From assembly GCF_016599715.1 (NCBI RefSeq), contig NZ_CP067019.1, positions 2,790,001 to 2,854,000 on the forward strand: a DNA stretch of 64,000 nucleotides, written 5' to 3'. Position numbers and translations under genes: made by a program. Position 1 is the first letter of the stretch. Every line of letters begins with the position of its first letter. The notes under the pieces were generated by a model that did no database searches, had not been told where the DNA came from, and was given only the letters and a program-made list of their open reading frames with translations. Positions 1 through 9,039 of the stretch are shown in pieces. Source of the DNA: Acinetobacter sp. CS-2 (GTDB lineage Bacteria; Pseudomonadota; Gammaproteobacteria; Pseudomonadales; Moraxellaceae).

Positions 1-1
1 C

Positions 2-2143
2 AATTCCAAAGGTCTAGGCAGTGCCTCGATTGCCGATCATGAAGACCTTTTACTGCCTGAACGCGAGCTGCGTCTGGTCTTTAATGGCGACCGCGTCAAG
101 GTTCGTCAAACCTCGGTCGACCGCAAAGGCAAGCCTTGGGGCTTTATTACCGAAGTGGTGCAACATCGGGTAAAACAGATTATTGGTAAAGTGGCCATTC
201 ACGATGGCGAATACTTTATTCAGCCGGCCAATCCGAATGCCCATCAGCCAATTACCCTGGAAAAAGAACTGATTGAGCATGCCCAGGTCAAAGTGGGTGA
301 TTCGGTTCGTGTGGCGATTGATGACTATCCAACGCGTGAAGAACTTGCGACCGGTCATATCGTGCAATCAATGGCAGACAAGGCCGATACCGAAATCATT
401 ATTCCGCAAACCATTCTGGAATTTGGCTTGCCTTATGAATTCCCGGAAGAAGTGCTTCGCGATGCCGAACACTTTAAGGAACCTTCTGCACAAGACCGTG
501 AAGGTCGAATCGATTTACGTGATTTAGCGCTGGTGACGATTGACGGCGAAGACGCCCGCGACTTTGACGATGCCGTATATGCCGAAAAACGTCCAGGTGG
601 CGGCTACCGTGTGGTCGTAGCCATCGCTGACGTAAGCCATTATGTCCGCAACGACAAACCGCTGGATGACGAAGCCAAAGAACGTGGCACTTCAGTCTAT
701 TTCCCGCATTTTGTGCTGCCGATGTTGCCGGAAGCCCTCTCCAATGGTCTGTGCTCGCTGAATCCGCATGTCGATCGTCTCTGTATGGTTTGTGATTTAA
801 AACTGTCACGTGCCGGTCGCGTCACTGGTTTTGAATTCTACCCATCAGTCATGCATTCCAAAGCGCGTCTCACCTATACTCAGGTGGCACAGTATTTTGA
901 TGGCGACAGCAAAGCTGTTCCTGAAGATCGGGATGTACGCAAATCGCTGAATACCTTGTTCCAGCTGTATCAGATCCTGAAAGGTTTACGTGCAGAGCGT
1001 CATGCCATGGAATTCGAAACAGTCGAAACCTACATGACCTTTGATGAGTTAGGTGGCATTAATGAAATTCTGCCACGTACACGTAACGAAGCACATAAGC
1101 TGATTGAAGAATGTATGTTATTGGCAAACGTCGCAGCCGCAGAATATGCCTTGGAAAATGACATTCCGATGTTATACCGTGTGCATGAGCCACCTGAATT
1201 TTCACGTATCCAGAAAGTGCGTGAATATGTGAAATTGCTCGGCCTGCCTTTCCCGGAACAACCAACGCAAAAAGATTATCAGGCGGTGATTGAAGCCACC
1301 AAAGACCGTATTGATGCGCCAAGCATTCATGCGGTGCTGTTACGCTCGATGATGCAAGCCTATTACGGTGCAAATAATGCCGGGCATTTTGGTTTGGCGT
1401 ATGAAGCCTATACGCACTTTACCTCCCCGATCCGCCGTTACCCGGACCTGTTATTGCACCGTGCCATCAAAGCCCATTTAAAACAAAAGCCGTTCCTGCT
1501 TTCCGGTGCAGCTCTGGATGATGCCGGTGAACATTTCTCGCAAACCGAACGCCGTGCCGATGAAGCTTCCCGTTCCGTCACCACCTGGTTGAAATGTCAT
1601 TATATGAAGCAGCATTTAGGTGAAGAATTTGTCGGTGTGATCAGTGCCGTAGCTGAATTTGGCCTCTTTGTAACCTTAAAAGATCTCTATGTCGATGGCA
1701 TGATCCACGTCAGCCAACTGGGCGATGACTATTTTGTCTATGACCAGCCAAGCCAAAGCTTAATCGGTCAGGCACGTGGTCAAACCTTTAGTCTGGGCGA
1801 TGAAGTCAAAATTAAGGTGGCTGCGGTAAATCTGGACGATCGCAAAATTGACTTTGAACTGTTGCAACAAATAACCCATGCCGGCCGTGCTATTCGTAGC
1901 CGCGCGCCACGTGTGGCCAAGACAACAACAGAAGAAGTATTTAGCCCACGTGCGAAAGCCGTGGTCAGTGAAGATGGTGAACAACCGATTCGCAAGAAAA
2001 AGCCTAAAACCAAATCTGCTGCACCAGCTAAAAAGTCAGATAAAAAATCTTCAGCCAAATCGGATGCAAAAGCCAAAGACAAGCTGAAGAAAAAATCCAA
2101 ACCGAAAAAGAAAAAGTCGAATGCGAAAACTAAGCTAGACTAA
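2..2143 (+). CDS. rnr: Ribonuclease R, 5' end cut by window edge
   Basis: RNase R is a processive 3'-to-5' exoribonuclease of the RNB (RNase II) family that degrades structured RNA. The reading frame is open from base 2, so the gene starts before the window; 713 residues are visible. The RNB catalytic motif DGEDARDFDDA, with the metal-binding aspartates, lies at about 541-575. An S1 RNA-binding domain (GEEFVGVISAVAEFGLFV) lies at about 1618-1680. The tail from about 1980 is very lysine-rich, as is usual for RNase R and not for RNase II. An internal ATG at 155 is unlikely to be the start, because the residues before it continue the cold-shock domain. A terminator follows. Confidence 0.95.
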   Translation, partial: NSKGLGSASIADHEDLLLPERELRLVFNGDRVKVRQTSVDRKGKPWGFITEVVQHRVKQIIGKVAIHDGEYFIQPANPNAHQPITLEKELIEHAQVKVGDSVRVAIDDYPTREELATGHIVQSMADKADTEIIIPQTILEFGLPYEFPEEVLRDAEHFKEPSAQDREGRIDLRDLALVTIDGEDARDFDDAVYAEKRPGGGYRVVVAIADVSHYVRNDKPLDDEAKERGTSVYFPHFVLPMLPEALSNGLCSLNPHVDRLCMVCDLKLSRAGRVTGFEFYPSVMHSKARLTYTQVAQYFDGDSKAVPEDRDVRKSLNTLFQLYQILKGLRAERHAMEFETVETYMTFDELGGINEILPRTRNEAHKLIEECMLLANVAAAEYALENDIPMLYRVHEPPEFSRIQKVREYVKLLGLPFPEQPTQKDYQAVIEATKDRIDAPSIHAVLLRSMMQAYYGANNAGHFGLAYEAYTHFTSPIRRYPDLLLHRAIKAHLKQKPFLLSGAALDDAGEHFSQTERRADEASRSVTTWLKCHYMKQHLGEEFVGVISAVAEFGLFVTLKDLYVDGMIHVSQLGDDYFVYDQPSQSLIGQARGQTFSLGDEVKIKVAAVNLDDRKIDFELLQQITHAGRAIRSRAPRVAKTTTEEVFSPRAKAVVSEDGEQPIRKKKPKTKSAAPAKKSDKKSSAKSDAKAKDKLKKKSKPKKKKSNAKTKLD

Positions 2144-2152
2144 TTTTCTGAT

Positions 2153-2182
2153 AAAAGCCCTACTTTAGTAGGGCTTTTTATT
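2153..2182 (+). terminator. Rho-independent terminator of rnr
   Basis: The inverted repeat AGCCCTAC / GTAGGGCT with a short TTTA loop is followed by a T run, 10 bases after the rnr stop codon. Confidence 0.85.
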
Positions 2183-2291
2183 GAGTCTCATCTAGAAAGT
2201 ATTTACCGACTGAAAAATAATAGCCCTTGATTTAACCTTCTCTAAGCCTTACATCTACTATTAACTTTATAAATGATATGGCGTATTAGAA

Positions 2292-4331
2292 ATGACTTTA
2301 GAAAAGGCGACCTTGCCCGTTCCACAATTTGACCAGATTCAACTGGCTGATTTAAAACAACAGATTGAACAAGCCATTCAACAAGGACAAAGTTTTTTAA
2401 AAGATTTAACTGCAGTTCCGGAGAACGCTCAGGCACAGCTCAATGTGTTAGAGCAGGTCGATACGTTGGAAAACAACATGAGCGAAGCTTGGGGTGTGCT
2501 GTCACATCTCAATGCCGTGATGAATAACACAGAAACGCGTGAACTTTATCAATCCCTGCTTCCAGCATTAAGTGAATACTACACACAGCTGGGTCAACAC
2601 ACGGTACTCTATCAAAGCTATCAACATGTACATGACTCGTCCATATTCAGTACCCTCCCTGCAGCCCATCAAAGTGCCATTAAACTGGCACTGCGCGATT
2701 TCAAACTGTCAGGCGTGGCTTTAGAAGGTGAAGCGAAAAAACGCTATGCAGAAATTTCTGCACGTTTGTCACAGCTGTCATCTGACTTTTCTAACCATGT
2801 CCTCGATGCCACACAAATCTACTTCAAGCCTCTAACTGAAGAACAACTCAAAGGCTTACCACAAAGCAGCGTAGATTTACTTAAACAATATGGTCAGCAA
2901 CGTGAACTGGATCAGTCAGTCGCAACTTTAGATATTCCGGCTTATCTGGCCATCATGACCTATGCCGATGACCGTGGCTTACGTGAAGAGTTATACAAAG
3001 CCTATACCACGCGTGCTTCTGACCTGTCTGAGCATCCTGAATTTGACAATACCCAGGTGATGGAAGAAATCCTGAGTCTACGTCATGAAATGGCACAGTT
3101 ATTAGGTTTCAACAACTATGCCGAGTTATCGCTGGCCAGCAAAATGGCGCCGGATGTCGAAACTGTAGACAAGTTCCTAGTTGATCTGGCTGAGCATGCA
3201 CGAACCCCTGCAAGTAAAGAAATTGCAGAATTAAAAACCATCGCCATTCAGGATGGCATTCTCGAATTACAGCCGTGGGATACCGGTTATTATTCGGAAA
3301 AACTGAAACAGCAACAATTCAACTTATCGCAGGAATCACTAAAACCGTATTTTCCTGCACCCAAGATTTTGCAAGGTCTGTTTAGCATTGTGAATCGTCT
3401 TTACGGCATTAACATTGTGGAACGTGAAGCACCAGTCTGGCATCCAGATGCGCGCTATTTTGAACTGGAAGATCAAGGCAAGGTAGTCGGCGGTTTTTAT
3501 TTCGATCTGTATGCACGTAGCGGCAAACGCGGTGGTGCCTGGATGAGTGGTTTCCGCTCGCGCATGCAAACCCGACAAGGCCTGCAAAAACCGATTTGCT
3601 ACATGGTCTGCAACTTCACCCCTGCTGTAGGCGATCAACCTGCGCTGCTCACTCACGATGAAGTGAATACCCTGTTCCACGAATTTGGCCATGGGCTGCA
3701 TCATCTATTGACCGAAGTCGACCATATTGCCGTGGCAGGTACACACGGCGTAGATTGGGATGCAGTCGAGCTACCAAGCCAGTTTATGGAGTTCTGGACC
3801 TGGGATACTGACAGCCTCGACCTGCTCAGCGAACACATCGAAACCCGGCAGCATTTGCCAGAAGATTTGCTTAAATCCTTGCTGGATGCCCGTTTCTTCC
3901 AGTCTGGTATGCAAACCTTGCGTCAAATCGAATTTGCCCTGTTTGACCTGTCGATTCACAAACACAGTTCTGCTTTAAATGCCGAACAGGTACAAGCGAC
4001 GCTGGACGAAATTCGCCAAAAATATGCGGTCGCACCGACAGCCAGTTATAACCGTTTCCAGCATAGCTTTAGCCATATTTTTGCCGGAGGCTATGCTGCG
4101 GGTTATTACTCTTATAAGTGGGCCGAAGTTTTGGCCAGTGATGCCTTCGACCGTTTCGAAAAAGAAGGAATCTTTAATGTGCAGACCGGAAAAGAATTTC
4201 GTCAATTTATTCTAGCAGTTGGCGGAAAAGATACAGCACTTGACGCGTTTATCAATTTCCGCGGACGCGAGCCAAAAATAGATGCATTATTACGTCATCA
4301 AGGTTGGACGAAGCCCTCTAAAAACGCTTAA
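2292..4331 (+). CDS. prlC: Oligopeptidase A (M3 family metallopeptidase)
   Basis: This 679-residue cytoplasmic zinc endopeptidase of the thimet oligopeptidase (M3) family degrades short peptides, including cleaved signal peptides. The HEFGH zinc-binding motif is at about residues 463-467, and the downstream VELPSQFMEFW segment carries the third zinc ligand. The length matches OpdA/PrlC of gammaproteobacteria (about 680). The N-terminal half is helical, as in the family. No strong ribosome binding site is seen before the ATG, but no better start exists nearby. A small zinc-ribbon gene follows after 32 bases, suggesting cotranscription. Confidence 0.93.
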   Translation: MTLEKATLPVPQFDQIQLADLKQQIEQAIQQGQSFLKDLTAVPENAQAQLNVLEQVDTLENNMSEAWGVLSHLNAVMNNTETRELYQSLLPALSEYYTQLGQHTVLYQSYQHVHDSSIFSTLPAAHQSAIKLALRDFKLSGVALEGEAKKRYAEISARLSQLSSDFSNHVLDATQIYFKPLTEEQLKGLPQSSVDLLKQYGQQRELDQSVATLDIPAYLAIMTYADDRGLREELYKAYTTRASDLSEHPEFDNTQVMEEILSLRHEMAQLLGFNNYAELSLASKMAPDVETVDKFLVDLAEHARTPASKEIAELKTIAIQDGILELQPWDTGYYSEKLKQQQFNLSQESLKPYFPAPKILQGLFSIVNRLYGINIVEREAPVWHPDARYFELEDQGKVVGGFYFDLYARSGKRGGAWMSGFRSRMQTRQGLQKPICYMVCNFTPAVGDQPALLTHDEVNTLFHEFGHGLHHLLTEVDHIAVAGTHGVDWDAVELPSQFMEFWTWDTDSLDLLSEHIETRQHLPEDLLKSLLDARFFQSGMQTLRQIEFALFDLSIHKHSSALNAEQVQATLDEIRQKYAVAPTASYNRFQHSFSHIFAGGYAAGYYSYKWAEVLASDAFDRFEKEGIFNVQTGKEFRQFILAVGGKDTALDAFINFRGREPKIDALLRHQGWTKPSKNA

Positions 4332-4363
4332 ACTAACTGTCTAAGATTGTTCGGAAGGTTAGG

Positions 4364-4582
4364 ATGATGACTATCAAACGTCGTTTCATTGCAGGTGCTA
4401 AATGTCCAAAATGTGAAGCACTGGATCGGGTTGTCATGCTAACTTCTGGCGACGATGAATGGATTGAATGTATTGACTGTGGCTATAGCGAAAACCGGCC
4501 AACACATGTCGAAGAACCACAAATGCCGGAACTTCCGGATGAGATTGGTGTCATTCAGTTCAAACCACGTCAGCCTAAATAA
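4364..4582 (+). CDS. yheV: YheV-like small zinc-ribbon protein
   Basis: This 72-residue protein has two cysteine pairs, CPKC near residue 18 and CIDC near residue 37, which form a zinc ribbon; the rest is short and acidic. It matches the YheV family, whose role is unknown. The family is often found next to prlC, as here. An AAGG-type ribosome binding site lies just before two consecutive ATG codons; the first is used here and the second (4367) is equally possible. The next gene starts 13 bases later. Confidence 0.8.
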   Translation: MMTIKRRFIAGAKCPKCEALDRVVMLTSGDDEWIECIDCGYSENRPTHVEEPQMPELPDEIGVIQFKPRQPK

Positions 4583-4595
4583 AAACAGGTTCAAT

Positions 4596-5003
4596 ATGAC
4601 ATTAGATCAAAGAAATAGCCCAAAACTTTTATTGGGCATTATGGGGGGATTGGTTGCAATCATTGCGCTTTTTTTAGCCTATCAATGGTTTTTTGCAACT
4701 TCAAACGAAACATTGCCTGAACATGAAGGAGCTAGTTTAACGGCTCCTGCAAAACCAGCTGAACCGCTTGCTCAAGCCGAGCAGAAAACCATTCAGCTGG
4801 TGGATGAAAAAATTCTGAAACAAGCTGTTCCAGAAAATGAATCACTCGCCAAAGAAGAAGTGGCTAAACTGGATGATATTCAAAGCCAGTTAAATGAACA
4901 GGAAACCATGCTAAAAGCCCAACACGCCGATGCAGATGAGCTGATTGCCCTGAAAGAAGAACAGATTAAATTACTCGAAGCTCAATTGGCTCAAAAACAA
5001 TAA
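4596..5003 (+). CDS. Membrane-anchored coiled-coil protein of unknown function
   Basis: This is a 135-residue protein. A short N-terminal cytoplasmic stretch is followed by one transmembrane helix at about residues 12-32 (LLLGIMGGLVAIIALFLAY). After a proline/alanine-rich linker, residues about 85-135 form a charged, heptad-like helix rich in Glu, Gln, Leu and Lys. The frame is open further upstream, but the ATG at 4596 is preferred because it begins right after yheV and puts the membrane anchor near the start. It is probably the last gene of the prlC-yheV transcription unit. I do not recognise a named family. Confidence 0.75.
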   Translation: MTLDQRNSPKLLLGIMGGLVAIIALFLAYQWFFATSNETLPEHEGASLTAPAKPAEPLAQAEQKTIQLVDEKILKQAVPENESLAKEEVAKLDDIQSQLNEQETMLKAQHADADELIALKEEQIKLLEAQLAQKQ

Positions 5004-5019
5004 TTTTATAGTTGAATAT

Positions 5020-5051
5020 TCAGCTAAAATATCAGCACATGTTTTAGCTGA
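5020..5051 (+). terminator. Perfect 10-bp stem-loop between the coiled-coil gene and the exporter gene
   Basis: TCAGCTAAAA and TTTTAGCTGA are perfect inverted arms separated by 12 bases, followed by TTTCTTTC. It probably terminates the prlC-yheV unit. It ends only 8 bases before the next start codon, so it could also affect translation initiation there. Confidence 0.6.
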
Positions 5052-5059
5052 TTTCTTTC

Positions 5060-5932
5060 ATGTCCCTACCGACCAGCAATCGGAACCTGTTTACAGCACT
5101 TGCCTTACTGACCTGCTCTGCCTTTTTATTTTCTCTGATGGGCGTCTGTATTCGCTATGCCTCACACACGCTAGATAATCCCACTATTGTATTTTTTCGC
5201 AACTTTGTCGGCTTGTTTATTTTTCTGCCGTTTATTTACCGTAAAGGAATTGGATTTTTTAAAACCGAAAAAATCTGGATGCATAGCTGGCGTGCCGTGA
5301 TCGGGCTGGTCGCCATGTATGGCTTCTTTTATGCGATTGCCCATTTAAAGCTGTCCAATGCCATGGTGTTTACCTATTCTTCCCCGATTTTTATTCCCCT
5401 GATTGCCTGGCTATTTCTGAAAGAAAAAATCACCAACGCCATGTTTCTTGCTGCAGCGATTGGTTTAATCGGTGTGATCTTTGTCGCCAAGCCGGATGCC
5501 GGCATGTTTAACCAGATGTCGATCATTGGACTAGGGGCAAGCTTCCTGGCTGCCATGGCATTTGTGACGGTTCGTGCGCTTACCAGTACCGAATCGCCAG
5601 AAAAAATCGTTTTTTATTTCTGTTTTATCGGCACCCTCATTTCCATGATTCCGATGTTCTGGCTATGGCGTCCTTATACCTGGACTGAACTAGGTTTCTT
5701 AATTGGCGCGGGACTGCTGGCCAATATCAGCCAGATTTTCATGTCCAATGCCTATAAACTAGCACCTGCCGGACAAATTGGCCCGGTAAATTATATTGCC
5801 ATTATTTTTGCCGGAATCTGGGGCTTTATATTCTGGCAAGAAATACCGGATTATTATAGTTTAATGGGTTTCGGACTCATTTTAACTGCCATTATCCTGT
5901 GTAGTCCCTTGGTGAAAAAACGTTCAATCTAA
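5060..5932 (+). CDS. EamA/DMT-family transporter
   Basis: This 290-residue inner-membrane protein has ten predicted hydrophobic helices in two EamA repeats (about residues 10-145 and 155-285), the layout of drug/metabolite transporters that export amino acids or other small metabolites. The second repeat contains the typical GPVNYIAIIFAGIWGFIFW segment. The substrate cannot be told from sequence. There is no recognisable ribosome binding site before the ATG, which instead follows a stem-loop by 8 bases. No alternative upstream start keeps the frame. A strong terminator follows. Confidence 0.85.
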   Translation: MSLPTSNRNLFTALALLTCSAFLFSLMGVCIRYASHTLDNPTIVFFRNFVGLFIFLPFIYRKGIGFFKTEKIWMHSWRAVIGLVAMYGFFYAIAHLKLSNAMVFTYSSPIFIPLIAWLFLKEKITNAMFLAAAIGLIGVIFVAKPDAGMFNQMSIIGLGASFLAAMAFVTVRALTSTESPEKIVFYFCFIGTLISMIPMFWLWRPYTWTELGFLIGAGLLANISQIFMSNAYKLAPAGQIGPVNYIAIIFAGIWGFIFWQEIPDYYSLMGFGLILTAIILCSPLVKKRSI

Positions 5933-5956
5933 TCATTCAGCCAGTTTTTCCAATCA

Positions 5957-5987
5957 TAAAAAAAGCACCCGAAGGTGCTTTTTTTAG
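5957..5987. terminator. Bidirectional terminator between convergent genes
   Basis: AAAAAAGCACC / GGTGCTTTTTT is a GC-rich hairpin with A and T runs on its two sides. It lies between the + strand exporter and the - strand TRAP permease and can serve both. Confidence 0.85.
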
Positions 5988-5996
5988 CATGATCAA

Positions 5997-8195
5997 TTAA
6001 TGATACCAACCGAACAGTTTAAAAATATACGGCGCATAGGTCACAATCAGTAAAGACGGGAACAGCACCATAATCGGTAGCAACCAACGTTCATAACGGT
6101 AATAAAACTTGGTGTATTTGACCTTTGCTTCCGCATCGGCAGCACGAACCTCATCATCACCTACCGACATTCGGGTCAGCAGATGATTCAGCGCCACAGG
6201 CGGAGAGACATAGCCCAATTCAAATGCAACCAGTACAATCATCCAGAAATGGATGGGATGAATACCATTTTCATAAGCTACCGGTGCAATGGTGGCAGCC
6301 ACCAGAATGACCGCGCCAAACGGATCTGTCGTCATACCGACAATTGCCAGCAACAGTGCAATAAAGGCCAGTGAAATATAGATATTGCCAAGATGCGTTG
6401 GCAATAATTCAACCACTTCACTACGTTCAATCAGACCGCCTACACTTGCAGACAAAGCCATCAGGATAATCAGTGCACCAATATGTCCAACGGTTTCTGC
6501 TGAAGCAAACCACATGGAATGGGCAAAGCCGCGTGATTTTTCTCCCCCATGCGGTGTATGTTCGCGCATAAAGGTCGACTGTTTTTCATGTTCCAGGGTT
6601 AAAGCTGCATGACGGTCTGGTGGTGTCACAAAACGGTCACCCCACCATTTATCAAACATAATGTAAGCAATCAGGATTATCGGCAGAATCACCGGAGCAG
6701 TGAATTCATCCATTTGAGTATCCAGACCCATCGTATACATTAAAATGACAACAACAGTAATCACGATATAAGGAATCACCGGCACAATGGCTTTTAACAT
6801 GCCCGGTACCGCCACTTTAGGCGAGTTCACACGGAAACGTGTTTCCGCAAGATAAAGTGATACCCCCAGGAAAATCAAAGCGGTCAACCAGAAGACATAA
6901 ATACCATGATCAAACAGCTCATCTGAAGTTACATGTCGGCTATCGAGCATGGAAATCAGAATCACCAGCAAGCAGGGACGAATCACCACCCCCAGCGAGC
7001 CAGACATGGCGGAAACAGCCAGGGCATATTGACGGCGTGAACCCGAATTCCATACTTCCTTATAAATGATCGCACCTGCTGCCACAACAAAAATCCCGGA
7101 AGCACCGGTATAGGCCGTTGGAATCGCAGCGGCAATCAAAATCAGCCAGGTCAGGGTTTCAGGGGCCAAATTCCACGGACGTAAAATACCGAGGAATAAA
7201 TCCATCACCCGAGTTTGGGTCAATAGCATACCCGCCCAGATAAACAGTGCCAGGTTTAAGAAAATGCCAGAGAATTCCACCAGAATTCCGAGGTAAATCC
7301 CTTGCCCCATTGGATAATCCATGACAAAGGTAAAAACAATCCCGGTCACTAATGCCATGTAGGCATATAAAGGTACACTCAGTAAAGCCAGCCCCAGATT
7401 GCCCTTAGCTTCCTGTTTGGCCACGGGAGGTTTAAAGAGTTGTAACAGACTGATCAGAGTTAAGCTAATAAATAGGAAAATCCACAGCCAGTAAACCGTC
7501 AGTGTTTCATAAGTCGAAGTCACACCTGAGTTGATAATGGAATGGTATTGGCTGAGTACCGATGCTGTCAGCAGACCATTACCCAATGCCATAAACAGGG
7601 CATAAACACGATAATCCAGCTTGGTGGTTGGAGCACGTAAGCCAATATGATGAAACTTGACTGAAGCAGTGATTGCGGCAACCACAACCATCAGCAATAA
7701 AATAATGACACGATTTTCAGTACCAAATTTAAAAATACCAAAGAATGAGGTTTCTAGGGTACGGTAAGTTCTTATCGTTGGATGATCATCCATATATTGA
7801 ATGGCTTTGTCATAGAACTGATACTTTTCCTGGCACTGTTGCTGCCCTGCCAGAACCGAAGCCCGTACATCTGCTTCCGATGTAGTCCCGAAAATATCGG
7901 CGAACTCATCATTGGCATTGGCTTTCATTTGTTTTTGTACTTGCGCATCAATATCCGGATGTAAGTCACAGCTTGGCTTGGCAGGTTCTGCACGTAAAAA
8001 AGAATATTGCATGCCAATGTCTTCATTGCCATACAAACGTTCACCCACACGTAATAGCTGACCATGAATCATCTCACCAGTACCGATGATGAGTGTGAGT
8101 AAAAGTAGTAATAGAATGACAAAAGTCGAGATCCACTCTGTCCATATATAACGTAACAGACCTAGTCCTGATCTGCTGTTTTCATCATTTTGCAT
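5997..8195 (-). CDS. TRAP-type transporter permease (large DctM-like subunit with fused N-terminal membrane domain)
   Basis: This is a 732-residue polytopic membrane protein. After a first helix (about residues 20-42) comes a periplasmic loop of roughly 100 residues containing two cysteines. Four or so further helices (about 155-270) resemble a small DctQ-type subunit. From about 270 the protein is a DctM-like large permease with many glycine-rich helices. TRAP transporters use a soluble binding protein and an ion gradient for uptake, usually of organic acids. No binding-protein gene is nearby. The ATG at 8195 is preferred over 8201 because AGGA is 6 bases before it. The substrate is unknown. 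Confidence 0.8.
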   Translation of the reverse strand: MQNDENSRSGLGLLRYIWTEWISTFVILLLLLLTLIIGTGEMIHGQLLRVGERLYGNEDIGMQYSFLRAEPAKPSCDLHPDIDAQVQKQMKANANDEFADIFGTTSEADVRASVLAGQQQCQEKYQFYDKAIQYMDDHPTIRTYRTLETSFFGIFKFGTENRVIILLLMVVVAAITASVKFHHIGLRAPTTKLDYRVYALFMALGNGLLTASVLSQYHSIINSGVTSTYETLTVYWLWIFLFISLTLISLLQLFKPPVAKQEAKGNLGLALLSVPLYAYMALVTGIVFTFVMDYPMGQGIYLGILVEFSGIFLNLALFIWAGMLLTQTRVMDLFLGILRPWNLAPETLTWLILIAAAIPTAYTGASGIFVVAAGAIIYKEVWNSGSRRQYALAVSAMSGSLGVVIRPCLLVILISMLDSRHVTSDELFDHGIYVFWLTALIFLGVSLYLAETRFRVNSPKVAVPGMLKAIVPVIPYIVITVVVILMYTMGLDTQMDEFTAPVILPIILIAYIMFDKWWGDRFVTPPDRHAALTLEHEKQSTFMREHTPHGGEKSRGFAHSMWFASAETVGHIGALIILMALSASVGGLIERSEVVELLPTHLGNIYISLAFIALLLAIVGMTTDPFGAVILVAATIAPVAYENGIHPIHFWMIVLVAFELGYVSPPVALNHLLTRMSVGDDEVRAADAEAKVKYTKFYYRYERWLLPIMVLFPSLLIVTYAPYIFKLFGWYH

Positions 8196-8379
8196 GTGCA
8201 TTCCTATTTTTTCTTTTAATCATTGCTACAACTTCAGCAATGCTACTTTCCTTTTCTGAATAGAAAACATCCTTTCTCTATTCAATCTATTTATTCTTAT
8301 CAACAAATTTGCATTAACTCGATATCAATGAAAATGACAATATGTATTTTCTTTTCTGTTTTAAATGTCAATCTTGCCA

Positions 8380-8949
8380 CTATTCAACAAAATATTCCCA
8401 TAAAACATAAGCCAAAGCGATGACGACTCCTCCAATCACCCCCAATAAATGTGCTTCAACCAAGACTGGACTACCAATCAGTTCCGCTGTACCGACACTG
8501 CCTACCGTATTTTCCCAAAGCAATTTTCCCAGAATCAGGCACAACACCAAGGCAGCAAAATTGCGCTCTTTTCTATACAACAGATGTACACAGGCAACGG
8601 TGACATACGCCCCGTGCAAGACTCCAGACAGGCCGGCATAAGCTTCTATATCCGGAAAAAAATAATAAAAACACAGACTGATAAATGGCGGAAGTAATAA
8701 AAGTAAAGCAACGAAATGCCAGATTTTGACGCGTGGAAAGATGAAAGGTAAACAGGCAAAAGCCAGCATATTGAGCAGATAATGAATCCATCCCACATGT
8801 ACCCAATGGGCAGTCCATAAACGCCAGAATTCTTTAAATAAATCAGCTTGCCAATAAATAAATGAGTCTGCAAAAACTTGAAGGCATGCCGAAAAAGACA
8901 TTACAAATGCAATAAAAATAATCTTTTGCATCAGAAACGGGTTTTTCAT
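8380..8949 (-). CDS. Rhombosortase-like rhomboid-family intramembrane protease
   Basis: This 189-residue membrane protein has about six helices. It carries the rhomboid signatures: HWVHVGWIHYLLNM in the second helix region, the nucleophile motif GLSG (about residue 107), and a later helix with AHLLGVIGG supplying the catalytic histidine. The short length and the lack of extra domains fit the rhombosortase branch, which processes GlyGly-CTERM proteins at the cell envelope. No GlyGly-CTERM protein is encoded in this window. The ATG at 8949 is preferred over 8955 because a G-rich ribosome binding site is 7 bases before it. It lies between a TRAP permease and a lipoprotein gene on the same strand. 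Confidence 0.72.
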   Translation of the reverse strand: MKNPFLMQKIIFIAFVMSFSACLQVFADSFIYWQADLFKEFWRLWTAHWVHVGWIHYLLNMLAFACLPFIFPRVKIWHFVALLLLLPPFISLCFYYFFPDIEAYAGLSGVLHGAYVTVACVHLLYRKERNFAALVLCLILGKLLWENTVGSVGTAELIGSPVLVEAHLLGVIGGVVIALAYVLWEYFVE

Positions 8950-9039
8950 TGGCATGCCCCCCAGTTTAGAAATAACGGATTAAAAATAAAACATCACTCC
9001 AACCCATCTTGTCTTATATTCTCTTTCATACCGTCCAAT

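Noticed and set aside
1780..2100. 106-residue hydrophobic frame on the - strand
   Set aside because: It is antisense to the lysine-rich tail of RNase R; leucine/phenylalanine richness reflects the AAA/AAG codons on the other strand.
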